Below, piece after piece: positions 50,093 to 58,696 of a DNA stretch of 64,000 nucleotides. This stretch comes from Candidatus Paceibacterota bacterium (GTDB lineage Bacteria; Verrucomicrobiota; Verrucomicrobiia; Limisphaerales; UBA8199), in contig DAOTCE010000018.1 of assembly GCA_035452965.1 (NCBI GenBank), positions 1-64,000 of the forward strand, written 5' to 3'. The notes below the pieces were generated by a model. The model was not told where the DNA came from. It saw only the letters and a program-made list of their open reading frames with translations, and made no database searches. The translations under genes were made by a program, and so were the position numbers. How positions within the stretch are numbered: the first letter of the stretch is position 1; every line of letters starts with the position of its first letter.

Positions 50093-51877
50093 TCATCTGG
50101 CCATGTAGTAATCGCGGACTGCGTCCATTGCGACGTCGGGGTAGTCGGTGGCGAAGCTGGCGCAGCCAAGATCAAGCAGGCGGTGGAAAACCTTTGGGTC
50201 TTTCTGTTTCCACGGCAGCGTTTGGAACAGGATGCCATAGGTTCGCAGCTCCTGCCCGGTCTGACGCAGAAAGGCTTCGCTCGGGAAGAAGACCCCCTCT
50301 GGGCTGGTGTTGACGTGGATCTGGAGCGTGTCAATGTCCGCAAAATTCACCTTGCGGAGCGCCGCCAGCCGCTTGGCAAGCTTTGCCTGGGGTCCGTCTG
50401 GCGCATCCGCAGGGCCGCTCATCCAGTTTTGGGGGCCGCCCATCCAGTGGATCGTCCTGGACTTGGGTGCGAACGTTCTCCACAGCTGTATCTCGTCGTA
50501 TTTCGTGCTGGCCAGGATCAACTGCCGGTGGACCCCAACCGTCTCCGCTGCCAGCTTTCGAAAATCAACCTTCTTGATGTCAATGTAGAGTGAGCGTTCC
50601 GGGTGCGCTTTTAGAATACCGACCATCTCGGCGAGGCTGATACCCCTTTGGCCCGCGAACTTCTTACTGCGAAAGCTGCCGACATCGAGCTTCTTGACCT
50701 CCTCAAACGTCAGGTCAGCAACTCCCTTCCGCTTCAGATCTTCGGGCGCATTCGGCAGAATCCGGGCGAAGTTATTGTCATGGAACGAGACGATTACTCC
50801 ATCCTTCGTCTGCCGCAAATCCGCCTCCGGGATGCACCCTAGTTTCCACCCCAGCTCGAACGCCTCCATTGACCCTTCCGGCGCCAGGTCGCCCGCACCG
50901 CGATGGGCTTGCATGGTGAACCGGGCGAGCGGGATGTGGTCGCGGACGTTCCAGTCCTTTGGGCCATTTCTGTAATAGGCGCGGAGCGCGTTCATCGCCA
51001 CATCCGGCCGGTCAGTCCCAAGCCCCTCGGTGCCCAAATCGAACAGCCGGGTGTAGATGGTCTCCAAGTGCGGCACATTCCACGGCATAGTCTGGAACTC
51101 GATCCCATGTCCGCGCACCTCGACTCCCGCGCGGCGCACAAACTCGTCGCTGGGCACCATCCGATTGTTATTGGTGTTGAGATGGCAGTGGACCTGCAGT
51201 CGGTCAATATGGGCAAACCCGATCTCGCGCAGCTTGGCAAATCGCTTCTCCACATTGGCGTCGTTGGTGTCGCCCCAAGTGCCAATCCACAGGAACGCAT
51301 CGCTGCGCGGAGCCACCGCTTTCCACCGTGCGCAGTCCATTTCCGAGCCAGTGGCCAGCACGATCTGATCGTGCACATCCGCAGTCTCCCGGGCCATCTT
51401 GGCAAAATCCACATTCTTAACGTCAATGTATGCCGACCGCTTCGTGTCCTTCTTGAGTGCCGCAACAATCTCAGCCAGGCTTACGATTCGCTGACCAGCG
51501 AATTGAGGACCGCGGAACGCCCCGACGTCGAGCTGTTTTGCCTCCTCATAGGTGACATCTTCCAGCCGCTTCTGCTTCATTTCCTTCGATGCCCAGGGCA
51601 TAATCCGTGCGAAGTTCTTGTCGTGGAACATCATCAGGTGTCCATCTTTCGTGGTTCGCACGTCCAGCTCGGGAATGCAGCCCATGCTCCAGGAAAGTTC
51701 GAGCGCTTCCATGGTGTTTTCAGGCGCTAAATCTCCCGCTCCCCGATGGGCTACGACCGAAACCCGTTCCAACGGGATATTACGAATATTCCAAACGGGT
51801 TCGGCGGCTGAACCCACCCAAACGACTGAAATTGCTCCGAGCGCAATGCCCCAAATCAGCGTATGCCGAGATATCAT
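50093..51877 (-). CDS. Secreted protein with two tandem GDPD domains
   Basis: 594 residues with a signal peptide (LIWGIALGAISVVWVGSAAE). Two homologous glycerophosphodiester phosphodiesterase domains: the first from ~residue 37 (VVAHRGAGDLAPENTMEALE, CIPELDVRTTKDG, MMFHDKNF) and the second from ~315 (MQAHRGAGDLAPEGSMEAFE, CIPEADLRQTKDG, VSFHDNNF). Both keep the two catalytic His; the second changes ENT to EGS and ELDV to EADL. Each domain ends D-Y-P-D-V-A-like (GTDRPDVAMNALRAYY; ATDYPDVAMDAVRDYY). Internal duplication is clear. It likely acts on extracellular glycerophosphodiesters. Confidence 0.9.
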   Translation of the reverse strand: MISRHTLIWGIALGAISVVWVGSAAEPVWNIRNIPLERVSVVAHRGAGDLAPENTMEALELSWSMGCIPELDVRTTKDGHLMMFHDKNFARIMPWASKEMKQKRLEDVTYEEAKQLDVGAFRGPQFAGQRIVSLAEIVAALKKDTKRSAYIDVKNVDFAKMARETADVHDQIVLATGSEMDCARWKAVAPRSDAFLWIGTWGDTNDANVEKRFAKLREIGFAHIDRLQVHCHLNTNNNRMVPSDEFVRRAGVEVRGHGIEFQTMPWNVPHLETIYTRLFDLGTEGLGTDRPDVAMNALRAYYRNGPKDWNVRDHIPLARFTMQAHRGAGDLAPEGSMEAFELGWKLGCIPEADLRQTKDGVIVSFHDNNFARILPNAPEDLKRKGVADLTFEEVKKLDVGSFRSKKFAGQRGISLAEMVGILKAHPERSLYIDIKKVDFRKLAAETVGVHRQLILASTKYDEIQLWRTFAPKSRTIHWMGGPQNWMSGPADAPDGPQAKLAKRLAALRKVNFADIDTLQIHVNTSPEGVFFPSEAFLRQTGQELRTYGILFQTLPWKQKDPKVFHRLLDLGCASFATDYPDVAMDAVRDYYMAR

Positions 51878-52036
51878 GTGCGCTTGGTAACATATATTTG
51901 GGCGGATACAAGCGCCAAGTCGGCGCCACGTTCTGTTGTTGAATCAGTGTGCCCCCGGAGGGCGTTGCGGCGCGCTGCGCCAAGGAGCGAGTGAAATTCC
52001 TTTCGCTGCTCGAGGATGGGTCGAACGATCTGGTCG

Positions 52037-52774
52037 TTACCGGCGCTGCTTCATCATCTTTGCCAGCGTGGGTTCCATCGCTTTGGCCCATAGCTGATAG
52101 CCGTATTCGTTTGGATGCAGAAAGTCGGGCATGATTTCAGCTGGGACTTTGCCGTCGGGACCGAGGAAGACTTTGTTGATGTCAAGGAAGCGAACGTTTT
52201 TGCCATCATCGAGCGTGGCGATGATTTCGTTGACTTGGGCATTGGTGGCAAGCTGTTCGGGTGTGTCCCTGCGGGTGTTTCGCGGAAACACGGCCAGTAA
52301 CAGCACCTTGGTTGCGGGGCAGCGAGTTCGTATCTCCCGCACGATGAGCTTGATGGCATCGGCGACGGGACCGGGTTGGTCCTCCTTGCTATTGTTGGTG
52401 CCGATCATAAGCACGGCGACTTTGGGGTTGATACCGTCCAACTCGCCGTGTTGGATGCGCCAGAGAAGGTGCTGGGTGCGATCGCCGCCGATGCCAAAAT
52501 TCGCGGCGTGGCGGGGGGCGTAATACTTGTGCCAGACATTGGAACCTTTCTTGCGCCAACCATCGGTGATGGAATCGCCGAGGAAGAGCAGATCAACGCC
52601 GCCGCTGTTAGCCTGAGCGACATAGCCCTCGTGCCGCGCGAGCCAGTTGGCCGGGCTGCTGCGGGTGGTCGGCACCGACGGAGCATTCAGCATCGGCGAG
52701 TCGGCGGCTTGTGCTGACAAATGACCTGCCAGCATTAGAGTTGAGATGAACGCAAACCAGGATGGTGTTTTCAT
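52037..52774 (-). CDS. Secreted SGNH/GDSL-family hydrolase (PAF-acetylhydrolase-like)
   Basis: 245 residues with a signal peptide (WFAFISTLMLAGHLSAQAAD). Block I LLFLGDSITDGWR contains the nucleophile Ser, block II NFGIGGDRTQHLLWRI the oxyanion Gly, block III VLMIGTNNSKED the Asn, and block V MPDFLHPNEYGYQLWA the Asp-x2-His. Such proteins are esterases, often acting on acetylated carbohydrates. It is monocistronic as seen, with the tandem-GDPD gene upstream of its start in the opposite sense of the map. Confidence 0.9.
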   Translation of the reverse strand: MKTPSWFAFISTLMLAGHLSAQAADSPMLNAPSVPTTRSSPANWLARHEGYVAQANSGGVDLLFLGDSITDGWRKKGSNVWHKYYAPRHAANFGIGGDRTQHLLWRIQHGELDGINPKVAVLMIGTNNSKEDQPGPVADAIKLIVREIRTRCPATKVLLLAVFPRNTRRDTPEQLATNAQVNEIIATLDDGKNVRFLDINKVFLGPDGKVPAEIMPDFLHPNEYGYQLWAKAMEPTLAKMMKQRR

Positions 52775-52932
52775 ACGAGCAGCGGGAAGCTATGCAAGGA
52801 ACGGGGTGTGGCGCAAGGCTCAACTGGCATCACCCGGCAAGAGTGCAAACGCTTCTGAATGTGGTAAGGTAACTGTAAGATGTTCGCCGCGGCATGCGGA
52901 AACCCGCGGGTCCTAATTGACAGGAGAACCTT

Positions 52933-53184
52933 ATGGACAAGTTTGAAAAAATCGCCGTGCTGGAAAGCGAAGTTCAGGCCGAGTTGGTGGACAGCATCCT
53001 GGAGGAACGAGACATCCCGCATGTCATGCGGAGCTATCATGATTCAGCCTATGATGGGATATTTCAAACCCACGCCGGCTGGGGACAGATAGAGGCGCCA
53101 TTGTCCTTCCGGGACGAGATTCTGACAGCGATCGAAGACATCAAGCGCCAGGCATCGTCAGAAGCGGGACGTCAAACATCCTGA
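52933..53184 (+). CDS. Small DUF2007-like (putative signal transducing) protein
   Basis: 83 residues. MDKFEKIAVLESEVQAELVD, then SILEERDIPHVMRSYHDSAY, fits the pattern of DUF2007 proteins (a beta strand, E-A-E.....L...GI, then a strand). It has a good ribosome site (AGGAGA, 7 bases before ATG 52933). Function is unknown. It stands alone, divergent from the SGNH hydrolase. Confidence 0.75.
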   Translation: MDKFEKIAVLESEVQAELVDSILEERDIPHVMRSYHDSAYDGIFQTHAGWGQIEAPLSFRDEILTAIEDIKRQASSEAGRQTS

Positions 53185-53267
53185 CATCCTGGAGCCTGCG
53201 TTGGCTCTGTTCTCGCTTCACCCTGGCTCTCTTCTTTGGCGAGAAGATCGGGGCGAGGAGGAGAGGC

Positions 53268-54530
53268 CTACCGCGCGCGTATATCGTAGCAGAGGAGCGT
53301 ATCCATGTCGCGCAGGTAGAGTCTGCCGTGAGCGATGACGGGGTGGGGCCAGGCTTTCTTGTCGCTGCGATCGGGTTGTTCAAAACGGCCATGTTCCTTG
53401 TAGCCGTCCGGCGACGCCTCAATCAGCACCACGGTGCCCTTGTCCTCCGCCCGCAGGTAGAACCGGCCATCGGCATAGACAAGTGAGCCCTTGCGGAGCT
53501 CATTGTGCTGCCATTTGAGCGCGCCCGTCTTGAAGTCCTGGCAGGTCCAGCCTTTGCTATCAGCATGGCCGTAGACAAAGCCTCCGACCTTGATTACACC
53601 ACCGTGCTTGTTGTCCATTACCTGGTTGGCATAGACCTGCTCCGCGCTGAACTTGCCCGCGACCTCGCTGATTTTGAACAGGTTGCAACCAACGCCGTAG
53701 CCGGAGCTGACATAAACGCAGCCGTCACCGTAGATTGGATTCGGGATGACCGCCGTGCGACCTTTGCGCGGAGCGCGCCAGAGCACTTTGCCGTCCGTCG
53801 CGGCGACCCCCACTACGCTCTCCGCCGTCAGTTGAATGTACTGCCGCACACCGCCGATCTCCGCCACAATGAGGGACGAGTAATGTGGCGAGTCGGTGAA
53901 GCCCTTGCTGCGCCAGATCAACGCCCCGCTCTTCTTGTTCAGCGCGACGATTGCCCCCTCCATACCGCCAGGGGTGACCACCACCTTGTCGCCGTCCATG
54001 AGCGGGGATTCGGAAAAGCCCCATTGCGGGCGCTTGCCGCCGAAGTCTCTTGCGTAATCCTTTCGCCATAGTTCTTTGCCCTGTGCTGCCTCGAAGCAGA
54101 CAATTTCGCCCCATTGGCCGACAGCAACCAGCAGATCACCCTCGAGAGTGGGTGTGGCGCGCGGTCCTTCAAACGCGGGCATGCCTGGCGCGCCGACCTT
54201 GCCGAGTTTGGCCGACCAGACTCTCTTTCCGTCTGTCGCATTCAATGCGACGACGGAACTGGCCTCGTTGTCATCGCCGATAGTGTAAACGCGGTTGCCC
54301 AGGACGGACACAGTCGAGTAGCCGATGCCCAAGCCGGTAGCCTTCCACGCCAGTGGCGGGCCGCCCGGCGGCAGCTCTCGCAGGAGCCCGGTTTCGGCGG
54401 AGGCGCCGTCGCGGTTCGGGCCGCGAAATTGCGGCCAATCCCCTGGCGCGGCTTGTGCAGCGGCGGCCAAGGAAAGAACGAGAGCGGTGCCAGCCAAGTT
54501 GGCCCGTAATCCAGTGAAGCCTTTTTGCAT
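53268..54530 (-). CDS. Secreted PQQ-type beta-propeller protein (BamB/WD40-like)
   Basis: 420 residues from ATG 54530 (signal peptide LAGTALVLSLAAAAQAAPGD). The mature start DWPQFRGPNRDGASAETGLL is the usual start of the PQQ-like domain of verrucomicrobial and planctomycete proteins. Repeated blades: VVALNATDGKRVWSAKLGKV, VCFEAAQGKELWRKDYARDF, IVALNKKSGALIWRSKGFTD, GVAATDGKVLWRAPRKGRTA. The family name implies quinone binding, but most such members have no known cofactor; it could be structural or a dehydrogenase-like propeller. Confidence 0.9.
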   Translation of the reverse strand: MQKGFTGLRANLAGTALVLSLAAAAQAAPGDWPQFRGPNRDGASAETGLLRELPPGGPPLAWKATGLGIGYSTVSVLGNRVYTIGDDNEASSVVALNATDGKRVWSAKLGKVGAPGMPAFEGPRATPTLEGDLLVAVGQWGEIVCFEAAQGKELWRKDYARDFGGKRPQWGFSESPLMDGDKVVVTPGGMEGAIVALNKKSGALIWRSKGFTDSPHYSSLIVAEIGGVRQYIQLTAESVVGVAATDGKVLWRAPRKGRTAVIPNPIYGDGCVYVSSGYGVGCNLFKISEVAGKFSAEQVYANQVMDNKHGGVIKVGGFVYGHADSKGWTCQDFKTGALKWQHNELRKGSLVYADGRFYLRAEDKGTVVLIEASPDGYKEHGRFEQPDRSDKKAWPHPVIAHGRLYLRDMDTLLCYDIRAR

Positions 54531-54802
54531 AGATGCTGCGGGATAATCGCGAAGGTACCCCGGAATTGCAAATGGAATGGTCAAAGGAGGCAGTGCCCTA
54601 CTCGTTTAGGGCAGTGGCCATTCAAGCCAACCGCAAGCGAACACAGCTCGGTGCTGACCCAGGCAGAGGTCTTGGAGGGCAGAGTCTTGGCCAGCCACAC
54701 CAAATGTGACGGCGACACAGGCTTTCCCGAGTGCTCTCCATCGCAAAAGCAGGGCGTTGTTCCGCTCCTCGCCTGGTCCAGAAACCTGCGTTCCCTAATT
54801 CA

Positions 54803-55189
54803 GGTTCTTCGCGGATTTCCGGAAAATCCCGATGGCGATTCGTCGTCTCGCTCCCCTTTTCATTGCTACAGCGCACCCGCTGGACGGGGAATGGCGCCAT
54901 TACAGTGATCGCACCACTGGTTTTGGCTGGCGGATGGTATGTTAATGGGGTCCGGCTACGGTGTGTATCCCATGGGGAGCGCTCCCCATGGGATACACAC
55001 CGTAGCACTAACGTGCCGCCACCGTAACCCCAAGCCGGAGGTGTCGGTGGCAGAGAGGGCTGGATAGGGCAGGCAGGCAGCCTCACTGTCCTAAAATTGG
55101 ACAGTGCGCGGTTTTGGAGGTTGGGCGGACCATCCAGACTGTGCGGATGGAAGCCACCGTTGGCACTTTCCGGAAATCCGTGATGAACC
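54803..55189 (-). mobile_element. MITE-like non-coding element, copy C (387 bp), inserted at the ftsZ stop
   Basis: Inverted relative to copies A and B. Its ends, read on its own strand, are GGTTCATCACGGATTTCCGG and CCGGAAATCCGCGAAGAACC, pairing at 18 of 20 positions. Direct repeats CTAATTCAG flank it (54795-54803 and 55190-55198). The right one contains the ftsZ stop codon and last sense codon, so the insertion occurred there and copied the stop. It carries hairpin 1 (55084-55106) and a perfect palindrome (54956-55005). The 54531-54794 stretch has no supportable gene. Confidence 0.88.
54956..55005. repeat. Perfect 50-bp palindrome of element copy C
   Basis: The arms begin CTACGGTGTGTATCCCATGG and meet at AGCGCT. 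Compared with copies A and B, GTGTGGTT is GTGTGTAT, and the opposite arm has the matching change (AACCACAC to ATACACAC), so pairing is kept. Confidence 0.95.
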
Positions 55190-56491
55190 CTAATTCAGAG
55201 GTACTCCACGGCGGATGTAGGTGGGCACGTCGAGGTCTTCGCCTTTGTGGATTGTTGGCTCGCTCTTGTCAAATCGCCCCTTGGATACAATTTCAAGCGG
55301 CAACTGGCCCTGCCGCATTTTCGGCGAAGTCCTGTGTTGCGGCGCGCCAGCCCTGTTCTGCCGTGTCAGGAGTTGCTGGATCTGGTCCGGGGACAGGGCA
55401 GGGGGGGGCGGCCCAAATCTCGAGCTGGACCGCCGGCCGCGGGAAGGTGGCAGCAATTGCTGCCCAAGTTCTTCATGGCCACCTGCGCGCCCGCTATTGT
55501 CCGGCACGATAGGCTCCGCGCTCGCGCGCGCTGCGATGAGGGTTACCGCCAGGCGCTCGCTGAACGCGTCGTCAATGGCGGCACCCATGATCACCTGCGC
55601 GTGCTCGCAATGCCGGTTGACCAGCTCCATCACCCGGTTGACTTCGGCCATGGTCAGGTCTGGTCCGCCGAGCAGACTCACCAGCACAGCCTCGGATTCC
55701 GCAAGCATGTGGCCGCCATCGAACATCGGGTGCGCCAGCAATTTGTCCATCACCTCGCGGGACCGCGTCGGCCCCGCGGCCTCGGCCACGGCGAAGGCGC
55801 TCTCGGTGTGCCGATCCTGGATGAGTGCGGCCAGGTCACTGAAATGAATTTCGATCAGTCCCCTGTATAGCAGCAGGCGCCAGATGCCGCGCACGCCAGC
55901 GGCGAGGAATTCGTTGGTGATTTGGAAGGTCTCCCGCACGCTGGTGTTCTCGTCAATCATCTTGAACATCTGCTGGTTGGGGAGGCAGATCGCGCCGTCC
56001 GCCGCGGATTTGAGCCCCGCCAATCCGTGCTCCGCCAACCGCTGCCGGCGGCTGCCTTCGCACTGGAAGGGCATCGTGACAAATCCCAGCACCAGGGCGC
56101 CTGCTTCCTTGCCTGCCTGTGCCAGTACCGGGCCGATACCCGTGCCCGCGCCGCCGCCCAAACCGGCCAGAACCAGAACTACGTCAGCCCCTTCGCAAAG
56201 CGACTTGAGCTTCGGCAACTGCTCCTGAGCCAGCGCTTGGGCCCGCTCAGGGTCGCCGCCGCTGCCCAGCCCGCGCAAGAGCTGCGTTTCCAGATGAATC
56301 TTGTCTGCGGCGGCTGACGTTTCAAGCGACTGGGCATCAGTGTCCACAGCCACGAAAGCCACCCTCGACGGGGCGTCTTTGAGCAGCAACTCCATTACCG
56401 CGATGCCCGCACCGCCGAGGCCAAAAACTTTGACGGAGGCGGTCTTCCTGGCGGGTTCTCCTGCCAGGTTGTTCTGTGCGTTGGTAATCAT
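55190..56491 (-). CDS. ftsZ: Divergent cell division protein FtsZ
   Basis: 433 residues from ATG 56491 with AGGA seven bases before; a TTG at 56512 would overlap ftsA. FtsZ is the GTP-dependent ring protein. N-terminus SVKVFGLGGAGIAVMELLL; GTP signature LGGGAGTGIGPVLAQAGKEA where GGGTGTG is usual. At the T7 loop, normally N-x-D-x-x-D, the sequence is GLIEIHFSDLAAL: only the last Asp is kept. Later SLLGGPDLTMAEVNRVMELV and VIMGAAIDDAFSERLAVTLI are well conserved. Long Pro/Gln linker, and a terminal peptide DLDVPTYIRRGVPLN for FtsA binding. It follows ftsA by 17 bases. Confidence 0.92.
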   Translation of the reverse strand: MITNAQNNLAGEPARKTASVKVFGLGGAGIAVMELLLKDAPSRVAFVAVDTDAQSLETSAAADKIHLETQLLRGLGSGGDPERAQALAQEQLPKLKSLCEGADVVLVLAGLGGGAGTGIGPVLAQAGKEAGALVLGFVTMPFQCEGSRRQRLAEHGLAGLKSAADGAICLPNQQMFKMIDENTSVRETFQITNEFLAAGVRGIWRLLLYRGLIEIHFSDLAALIQDRHTESAFAVAEAAGPTRSREVMDKLLAHPMFDGGHMLAESEAVLVSLLGGPDLTMAEVNRVMELVNRHCEHAQVIMGAAIDDAFSERLAVTLIAARASAEPIVPDNSGRAGGHEELGQQLLPPSRGRRSSSRFGPPPPALSPDQIQQLLTRQNRAGAPQHRTSPKMRQGQLPLEIVSKGRFDKSEPTIHKGEDLDVPTYIRRGVPLN

Positions 56492-56508
56492 GGGAATCCT
56501 GTAAAGGG

Positions 56509-57732
56509 TCAAGCCCGGCGGAATATCTGGCCCAGGGTGCTCTTGATGCCGTCTGTCAGGGACGATTTGGCGGCCCGCTTCCGTTGTTGAAATGAGCCGA
56601 ATTTCACCAGTCCAATGGCTGCCGCGAACTCCGGCTGATCAAGGGCCGATTTCAGGCCGCTGATCGAATTGGTCTTGCCGAGAGACACCGGCATCTGGAG
56701 GACTTGCTCCGCCAGCCTGGCGATTTGCGGGATGTGCGCTCCACCCCCGCAAAGAAATACTCCCCCGCGCAGGTAGTCCAGCGCCCCAGCCTGCTCCAGG
56801 TCCTGCCCAATGAGCTGGAAAATCTCCTCCAGCCGCAGCGACATGATGCGGTGAAGATGTTCGATGTTGATCGTTTTGAGGGCCAGGCCGTGCTCGTTGG
56901 CAATGGTGTACGTTTGGCCCTTGTCGGCTTCGTCGAGGAAGCTGGAACCGCGATCGAGCTTGAGCTGCTCAGCCCGGCTAAGCGGCACCTTCAGACCATA
57001 GGCCAGGTCGTTCGACACATGATCGCCGCCGACTGCCAGCACGCCGGTGTGTTTGATGATGCCGTTAGCGTAGACCACGTATTCGGTCGTTCCGCCGCCG
57101 ATGTCAATCACCAGCGAGCCGAGTTCTTTCTGTTCGTTGGTCAGCAGCGCCAGCGAGGAGGCCAGACCGTTGAATACGATGTCATCCACCTCCAGTTGCA
57201 GTCCTTTGACGGTTCGGATGGCATTCTGGAGCCGGTTGAGGTTCCCGTGCACGACATGCACGTCAACCTCAATACGCGAGCCCAACATTCCCACCGGATT
57301 GGTGATGCCGTCCTGCCCGTCCACCAGAAAGTGCTGGCGGATGGCATGGATCACGTGGTTCTGGGCGGGCAGGTTGATTGTCTTGGCGTTTTTGATCACG
57401 TCTTGCACGTCCTCATCGGTAATCTCGCGGTCAGAAGACACAACCGGATGAACACCGCGATTGTTGAAGCCGCGCAGGTGACTGCCTGTCACTCCGAGAT
57501 AAACACTGCGAATTTCGGCATCAGCCATCTGCTCCGCTTCAACAATCGCCTGGCGCACATCCTCCTCGGCCAGCGGCGCGTCGGCGATTTCGCCTTTGCG
57601 CACACCTCGGGAGCGTGCCTGGCCGAGCCCGACAATATTGAGCGCGCCATCCACGCCGAGTTCGCCGACCACAGCACAGACCTTGGACGTGCCAATCTCC
57701 AATCCGACAATGATTGATGAGGCGTTAAACAT
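56509..57732 (-). CDS. ftsA: Cell division protein FtsA
   Basis: 407 residues from ATG 57732, overlapping the end of ftsQ by 8 bases. Actin-like ATPase that anchors FtsZ to the membrane. Motifs: IIVGLEIGTSKVCAVVGEL (phosphate 1), GSLVIDIGGGTTEYVVYANG (phosphate 2), GVFLCGGGAHIPQIARLAEQ (adenosine), and the 1C-domain start SVYLGVTGSHLRGFNNRGVH. The C-terminal helix GIKSTLGQIFRRA is amphipathic and could bind membrane. Confidence 0.95.
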   Translation of the reverse strand: MFNASSIIVGLEIGTSKVCAVVGELGVDGALNIVGLGQARSRGVRKGEIADAPLAEEDVRQAIVEAEQMADAEIRSVYLGVTGSHLRGFNNRGVHPVVSSDREITDEDVQDVIKNAKTINLPAQNHVIHAIRQHFLVDGQDGITNPVGMLGSRIEVDVHVVHGNLNRLQNAIRTVKGLQLEVDDIVFNGLASSLALLTNEQKELGSLVIDIGGGTTEYVVYANGIIKHTGVLAVGGDHVSNDLAYGLKVPLSRAEQLKLDRGSSFLDEADKGQTYTIANEHGLALKTINIEHLHRIMSLRLEEIFQLIGQDLEQAGALDYLRGGVFLCGGGAHIPQIARLAEQVLQMPVSLGKTNSISGLKSALDQPEFAAAIGLVKFGSFQQRKRAAKSSLTDGIKSTLGQIFRRA

Positions 57733-58696
57733 GTTTCTTCCTGGAACGCGAGGGTTTGGCCGGCTTCGGGGCTGCAGGCAGGACCGTGCTGGCCTCCAGC
57801 CATCGAACCGGGATGTTGTTGGTGACCGCCAGATCGAGCGTGGCAATCGCATTACTCGTCTGCTGTCCCAACTCGAAAATTGTGTGCCAACGCCGCAGTT
57901 GGCGGTCCAGTTGATGGCCCACATCGTTTAAACCAAGAGTGATCACGCTCCCTTGCTCGGTTGTCACTACCAACACCTCCCGCGAAGATACGTCTATACG
58001 CCGTAGGTTCACCAAGCCGGCCATCGGCGATTGGTCGAAAGCCAGAATCAGGCGCAGAGCAGCCTGAACTGGCGGGGAGGTGATGCGCCGACCGGGCTGC
58101 AATTCGCTGGCGCTGACGCCAGCCACCACTGGCAGCGTATTGCTCGGTTGGTTGGATGCAGTCTCAAGCTGGCGTGGGTCCAGCGGCATGATCACCCATC
58201 CCTCTGCGTCCAGATGATAGATCGCTACCCCCACGCCGCCTGCCGGATTCGGACGAGGAATGTTGACTTGCGCAATGGGTTCGCGTTCTTCGACGCAGAT
58301 GCGCAAAGTGCGTGGCAGAATGCGCTCGACGGACGCGGAGTGAACCAGCGGGACCATTTCCAAGTCCCGCCTCACGCGCGCCAAGTCGAGCTCCAGCAAG
58401 TTCTCTCCAGGTTTGACTCCTGCCCAGCGGCGCAATTGGTCCACCGCGATAATGCCGTCGGTTTGCACCTCAATTTTCTCGATGGCAAACGACTTGTTTT
58501 CGTAGAGCAGCCGATTGAGTGCCCATTCACCGGTGCGGTAGAGCAAGTACAGGCCGAAGACAACCGTAAAGACAGTCCCCAGGCTGACTGCCGTCATGCG
58601 GGTCCGCGCGGCTCGAACTTGGCTGGAGCGCAGTTTTACATCCAGTACCTGATCGCGCCCCAAGCGCCGATTCTTTGGTTTACGTTTAAGCCACAT
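57725..58696 (-). CDS. ftsQ: Cell division protein FtsQ
   Basis: 323 residues. A basic cytoplasmic lead is followed by one membrane helix (VSLGTVFTVVFGLYLLYRTG), then a POTRA domain (FAIEKIEVQTDGIIAVDQLR through RILPRTLRICVEEREPIAQV) and a beta domain. It links early and late divisome parts in the inner membrane and periplasm. The Ala/Pro/Lys-rich tail KPAKPSRSRKKHV is unusual but short. It overlaps ddl by 11 bases and ftsA by 8. Confidence 0.92.
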   Translation of the reverse strand: MWLKRKPKNRRLGRDQVLDVKLRSSQVRAARTRMTAVSLGTVFTVVFGLYLLYRTGEWALNRLLYENKSFAIEKIEVQTDGIIAVDQLRRWAGVKPGENLLELDLARVRRDLEMVPLVHSASVERILPRTLRICVEEREPIAQVNIPRPNPAGGVGVAIYHLDAEGWVIMPLDPRQLETASNQPSNTLPVVAGVSASELQPGRRITSPPVQAALRLILAFDQSPMAGLVNLRRIDVSSREVLVVTTEQGSVITLGLNDVGHQLDRQLRRWHTIFELGQQTSNAIATLDLAVTNNIPVRWLEASTVLPAAPKPAKPSRSRKKHV

